Shown in pieces: positions 59,630 to 64,000 of a DNA stretch of 64,000 nucleotides. Location of the stretch: NCBI GenBank assembly GCA_025084515.1, contig JAJAGP010000288.1, positions 434,001 through 498,000 of the forward strand. Direction: 5' to 3'. Made by a program: the position numbers and the translations under genes. This stretch comes from Ancistrus triradiatus (lineage: Eukaryota; Chordata; Actinopteri; Siluriformes; Loricariidae). Within the stretch, counting starts at the first letter, position 1. Each line of letters begins with the position of its first letter. The notes under the pieces are model-generated. The model saw only the letters and a program-made list of their open reading frames with translations, had not been told where the DNA came from and did no database searches.

Positions 59630-59700
<71 letters not shown>
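59500..59700 (-). repeat. minisatellite-element end plus (AT)n microsatellite
   Basis: The inverse of the boundary at 17775-17850 (CTGAAGAAAATGCGAGTGTG, GGTGCACC-type minisatellite text with GGGACCAAGCCTGCTGAATT) runs into an uninterrupted AT dinucleotide tract at about 59633-59692. It shows the same element family inserted here in opposite orientation. Confidence 0.75.
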
Positions 59701-59703
<3 letters not shown>

Positions 59704-60127
59704 TAAGTGTCATGTATTTTCATCTCTATTTGGTTAATGTTTTAGTATAACTATCATTTTTATACGTAATATGATCCAGTTGGGCTATACTTGGTTATGA
59801 TTAGAGATAACAGCTGTTTTATCTGATCAATATCGATCGCTCGTTTTATACTCATACTTATAAAGGACAGAAATGAAGTTGTTATTGTTTCCTACATCTT
59901 GTATCGATCGTATTATTATTTGTTTAAGGAATAGCGAATGCATGTGCTGTAGTTAGAATGCTTTAAAGATGTCCTAGTTTATCAATTCAAGGTGCTTTTG
60001 ATCATCTGAACCTTACAACGAAGTCTGCATCTAAACTTGTACCTTTGAGAATTTTCGGTTATTATGTGATACTTTTAATCTCTTTTAGATAGGTAGGAAT
60101 ATTATTAATCCAAGTTACAACGTCTGT
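59701..60127. other. unassigned intergenic sequence
   Basis: AT-rich; nothing recognised. Confidence 0.4.
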
Positions 60128-61402
60128 GGCTCATATGGTGAAATAAGACACAACCACGATAGGAGGGCTTTACTGAGGAGTCAGCTTCTCATTGGCTAAG
60201 TAAGGGCAACTCCTTATGTCCCGCCTCCAGCCGCTTTGGAGCCGGAACATTCAAAAGCAACGCTGTTCGACCTCGTGGAGAGCTAGCTTCAAGTCTCGTG
60301 TGTTTGTTTGTTCTTTAAGTCTTTTCTTTGTCTTTTAAAGTTGCAGTTTTTCTTTTTGTCAGCCTTTTTATTCGTTTTTGCTCAAGTTTTCGCGTTTATT
60401 TTAAGTTTCCTGTGTACAGCAGCTTTAAGTAGTTCGGTATTGCCGAATTAGAAGATAGTTGAAAGACCAGCCAGCCAAGATCTACTTCACGCTCTGCCAT
60501 TCTCGTACCATACAAATTCTTCAAGTTTTTGTTGAAGCTTGTGGTGTTAGAAACGCGTCAACTCCACCTTTATCTGTGGCCAAGATAAATTCTGAGTTGT
60601 ACGCACGCAAAACGTCGAGTATTCGTGAAGCCTGCAGCCTAAAATTGGGAAGAACGCCATCTCAAGTCATGTGGTTACGCGGAGGCCATCTGCAAGAAAC
60701 CCCCGGGCTAAGCCGCTGAGGCCTTCTCGGAACAACGGTGGGCATCGAAAGACTGACACCAACGCTCTTCAAAACATCATGCCTTTCGAGCGGCTGGACC
60801 AGGGTTGAATGCCCCGAACCAATCGAGTGACCTTCCAGGTGAGTACCTTTTATGGCTTTTCTGGGCCCCCGATCCTCGTACTTTGCGTTTAATCTTAAAC
60901 CCACGCTTCAACATAGACTTATCCATGCCTAAGTAGCTTCTACCATACTATTCACGTTCAACGTAATTTGTTTTGTAATGACTCACTACGTCGTAACAAA
61001 CTAGTTCATAACATTGCAACGTTGGTAATTATTGCGCGACCGATAAGTTACATAGAGTCATCTTGGTTTCTGATTTTTAATTACTGTAATATGTGCTTGC
61101 CATTATTCCCTGTTTCCCATACTGTGATATATACATGTTCATCGTCATTTTATGATTTTAACTCTGTGATACACTCGTTATTACATTAGATAATCTGTTG
61201 ATATTGCCTTGTTTGTAGCTAATAAACTTGTTTATAAACCTTTTGAATTTTCCGTTTGGTTTGAGAGAGTTTCATTCATTCAAAGGTCGAGAAATACAAC
61301 TTTGAATTCACTATTCAAACCTAGACTGATGAAGTTTGTTGTTCCCTTTTTAACTGGTTTCCAAATCTGCCAGTAAATAAAACGATTTGGTGGTGTCCCC
61401 TT
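60128..61402 (+). repeat. LTR-like repeat, copy 2
   Basis: Collinear with 12975-14285: TTCTCATTGGCTAA, AGTTCGGTATTGCCGAATTA, AGATCTACTTCACGCTCTGC, CCAGGTGAGTACC, ACTCACTACGTCGTAACAAA, AACTCTGTGATACACTCG, AACCTTTTGAATTTTCCG, ending GGTGGTGTCCCC. It has a polyadenylation-like AATAAAC near 61222 and a donor-like CAGGTGAGTA near 60837. No coding domain. Confidence 0.45.
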
Positions 61403-61480
61403 TTAATTAATTAATTACTTAATTAATTATTTATATAATTTTAATTAACAAAGTTTAATTAATTAAAATTAATCAAATTA
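61403..61480. repeat. TTAA-rich low-complexity tract
   Basis: Repeated TTAAT units between the LTR-like repeat and the Penelope-like element. Confidence 0.8.
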
Positions 61481-61499
61481 AAGTGTAGTCCTAGGTTTG

Positions 61500-62530
61500 C
61501 TACACTACATTACTCTGTTTGTGCTGGGGGACCCGATCCTTGGGGTGGACCAGTTTCTGGCGTAGCGTGTTTTGGGGTTTGAAAGCCACTGAGACGTGGT
61601 GTTTGGCAAAGATGCGTCTCAATTGTTCAGATGTTCCTGCCACATATGGAATCACCACTGGTTTACGCTTAGACTGCGGTTGTTGTTCTCCTCTCGTCGG
61701 TCTGCTGGAGCACCGTTTGGGCGTCTTACCGGCTTTGACAAAGGCCCAGTTCAGATATCCACATTTGCCCAGGGCCTGCTTAATGTGAGATTTCTCTCCA
61801 TCCTTGGACGCTGTGTCAGTGGGGACACTGTCTGCTCGGTGGTACAGTGTCCTGATGACTCCTAGTTTGTGCTCCAGTGGATGATGAGAGTCAAACCTTA
61901 AGTACTGATCCATATGTGTTGGCTTACGGTAAACATCGACTTTCAATCGTCCCCCATCTCCAATCACAACCTCAGAATCCAAGAAGGCTAACCTGCCGTT
62001 CTTCACATCCTCCCTGGTGAATTTAATGTGTTTGTCCACTGAGTTGATGTGGTCGGTAAAATGTGGCACTTCCTGAGATTTCATTTTAACCCAGAAACTG
62101 GTCCACCCCAAGGATCGGGTCCTCCAGCACAAATTTTATGTATTGTACGCTGTTAAGTGCTGGGAGTATTGCCAGGAATTGTACATCGGGAAAACCAAAC
62201 AGCCACTGGCAAAACGGATGGCACAACATAGAAGAGCTACCTCATCAGGTCAGGACTCTGCTGTTTACACCCACCTACAGGCCAGTGGCCACTCTTTCAA
62301 GGATGAAGACGTGCAGATCCTTGATAGGGGGGAACGATGGTTTGAACGCGGAATAAAAGAAGCCATTTTTGTAAAAAGGGAACATCCATCCCTGAACCGA
62401 GGAGGGGGCCTCAGAGTACACCTCTCACCATCTTACAACGGAGCCATCGCAGCCCTTCCCCAATCCTGTGTGAATGGCACACGTGGCTATTGTCGTTAAT
62501 GGATATGTCAATCTGCATATTAAACTTATC
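61500..62530. mobile_element. Penelope-like element, RT end inverted against GIY-YIG
   Basis: Minus strand 62132-61500 encodes the end of a Penelope-type reverse transcriptase: NGRLAFLDSEVVIGDGG, VDVYRKPTHMDQYLRFDSHH, VIPYVAGTSEQLRRIFAKHH, ending KDRVPQHKQSNVV. Plus strand 62143-62499 encodes the GIY-YIG endonuclease: LYIGKTKQPLAKRMAQHRRA, then GERWFERGIKEAIFVKREHP and SLNRGGGLRVHLSP. The halves, normally collinear, face opposite ways. A ~40-base inverted repeat (GAAACTGGTCCACCCCAAGG ...) lies at 61516-61558 and 62092-62131. The N-terminal RT domain is missing; inactive. Confidence 0.88.
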
Positions 62531-62604
62531 ACCGGTCCCACTGTTATGCAATGGTGCTGGTACCAGTCGTTAGGCAAAGGTGCTGTATATAAGATTGGGG
62601 AAAT

Positions 62605-64000
62605 TTTCATGATTTTAGTTTAGAAATCATTGGTTGTTCAGATCAGCAACTTGAGTTAAATATATCATATAGCAGATGAACACAGTGATATTTGAGAAGT
62701 GAAATGAAGTTTATAGGATGTATAGAAAGTGTGCAGTAATTATTCAAACAAAATTAGGCAGGTGCATAAATTTGGGCACCCCAACAGAAAAATTACATCA
62801 ATATTTAGTAGATCCTCCTTCTGTAGAAATAACAGCCGCTAAACGCTTCCTACAGCTCCTCTGGAATTAAGGTTTTGAAGGTGGCTTGGACCCTTCTTCT
62901 TTATAAAATTCCAGTTCAGTTCAGGTTGATGGTTTCCGAGCATGGAAAGCCCACAATTTCAGTAATATTCATGTCTGGGGACTGAGAGGGCCATTCCCAG
63001 AACTTGTACTGGTTCCTCTGCATGAATGCCTTAGTAGATTTTGAGCAGGTGTTTGGGTCGTGGCTCTCAGGTGCAACTTGTCACTGATCTTGAACATTGT
63101 CTCAAGAATCTGGAGATATTAACTGGAATCCATCGGACCCTCAACTTTAACAAGATTCCTAGTACCTGCACTGCCCACAGTCCCACACCATGATGGACGC
63201 CACCAAATTTACTGTGGGTAGCAAGTGTTTGTCTGGGATGCTGTGTCCTTGTTGTTTATGTCCAAATAACTCAATTTAGTGTCATCAGTACACACAGACT
63301 TTATTCCAAAATGAAGCGTGGATTGTCCAAATGTGCTTTTTGTTGTGTGTTAGCACACCTCTTAAGTTGACTCTGTTTGTGCGTGTCTGCAGAAAAGGCT
63401 TCTTTCTGCATTACTCTCCATACAGCCTCTCCCCTTGTGCAAAGTGCGCTTGTATGCGAACGATGACCAGTGACACCATCTGCCAGCAAGATGAGGTTGA
63501 GGTCTTTGGAGGTGGTATGTGGCTTGACTATGATCTGTTCTCACCATCCTTCGCCTCTGCCCATCTGAGGAATTTTTTCTGGTATGCCAACTTCGGGGTT
63601 CCTTACTAGAACTGTGCCTGTGGTCTTCATTGCCTCACGGGTTCCTCACAGTGGTTGGAAAACTGACAGCTGAAATCTCTGAGAAGAGAGCGTTCCCTTT
63701 CCTGAACCATAGATGTTTGTTGAAACAACCTTTGTTTTCAGGCCCTTTGAGAAGGGGTTGAGGTTGGTTCCCCTGTTGCCACTCTTCAGAGAAGATGCAA
63801 AGAGGAGAACAAACTTCCAATTGGCCACCTTAACACTTTCTTATAGTTGAATTCACTTGTGTATGTAAATCAAGGGTCAATGAGCTTACAAAACAAATTT
63901 TGTGTTCCAATAATTAGTGCTAAAGGTATTCAAATGACAAGGGTGCCCAAATTTATGCACCTGCCTAATTTTGTTTGAATAATTACTGCACACTTTCTGT
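62605..64000 (-). mobile_element. Tc1 transposon with long TIRs, running off the window
   Basis: Same family as 43104-44674. The left TIR lacks its tip, starting near ATTTTCATGATTTTAGTTTA, and contains ATATATCATATAGCAGATGA and AAATTAGGCAGGTGCATAAA. Minus-strand transposase text is heavily frameshifted (63547-63301). The right TIR begins again near 63945 and is cut by the window end. Confidence 0.85.

Noticed and set aside
1..64000. CRISPR array or bacterial operon
   Set aside because: The arrays here have variable spacers that are themselves repeated, and the host gene has spliced introns; this is eukaryotic satellite DNA.

Overview
This is a vertebrate, almost certainly teleost fish, nuclear window. 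It holds one recognisable host gene, flotillin-1 (flot1), on the minus strand, surrounded by very dense transposable-element debris. The repeats are typical of fish: several Tc1/mariner families with transposase remnants, an L2/CR1-type LINE with an esterase ORF1 and a 3' tail built on repeated TTGAC, an RTE LINE, an L1-type LINE, a Penelope-like element with a GIY-YIG domain, and a Gypsy-like non-autonomous LTR element. An otophysan such as a catfish is a guess from repeat style only.

Host gene: ten flot1 coding exons can be placed by translation and splice sites, from the start codon at 57076 down to 7668. They join in frame to 363 codons of an expected ~427. The last ~64 codons were not found between 1 and 7667, so they probably lie beyond the left edge. 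Introns are inflated by repeats: the intron between exons 9 and 10 (7806-37460) is about 29.7 kb and that between exons 3 and 4 (45801-56643) about 10.8 kb.

Layout: 1-7525 Tc1 plus an error-rich L2 copy containing an unrelated CpG-rich block; 7668-7805 flot1 exon 10; 8.3-17.8 kb L2 tail, pogo/Tigger-like element carrying a nested solo LTR, a ~135-bp minisatellite element, an LTR-like repeat, and a Tc1 interrupted by an unknown element with a small membrane-protein ORF; 18.4-19.6 kb L1; 19.6-37.3 kb a little-characterised repeat province built on an 18-bp motif (ATATATTGCAAGTGGGAT) in satellites, hairpins and ~0.5-kb tandem units, invaded by a pogo-like MITE, an inverted L2 composite and an RTE LINE; 37.4-45.8 kb flot1 exons 9 to 4 among Tc1 copies and a SINE; 45.85-54.0 kb a nested stack in which a Tc1 sits at the exact centre of a ~520-bp-arm palindrome, the Tc1 is split by an L2, and the L2 contains an LTR element and an L2 stub, with target duplications readable at most levels; 56.6-57.1 kb flot1 exons 3 to 1; 57.2-64 kb further Tc1 copies, a second LTR-like repeat, and a Penelope-like element with an internal inversion.

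There is no operon or gene-to-gene pathway here. The window shows one conserved gene and the repeats that expand its introns. Parts of the assembly look unreliable (100-N gap, ~600-bp T-rich block, insertion-rich L2 copy), and this is noted where relevant.
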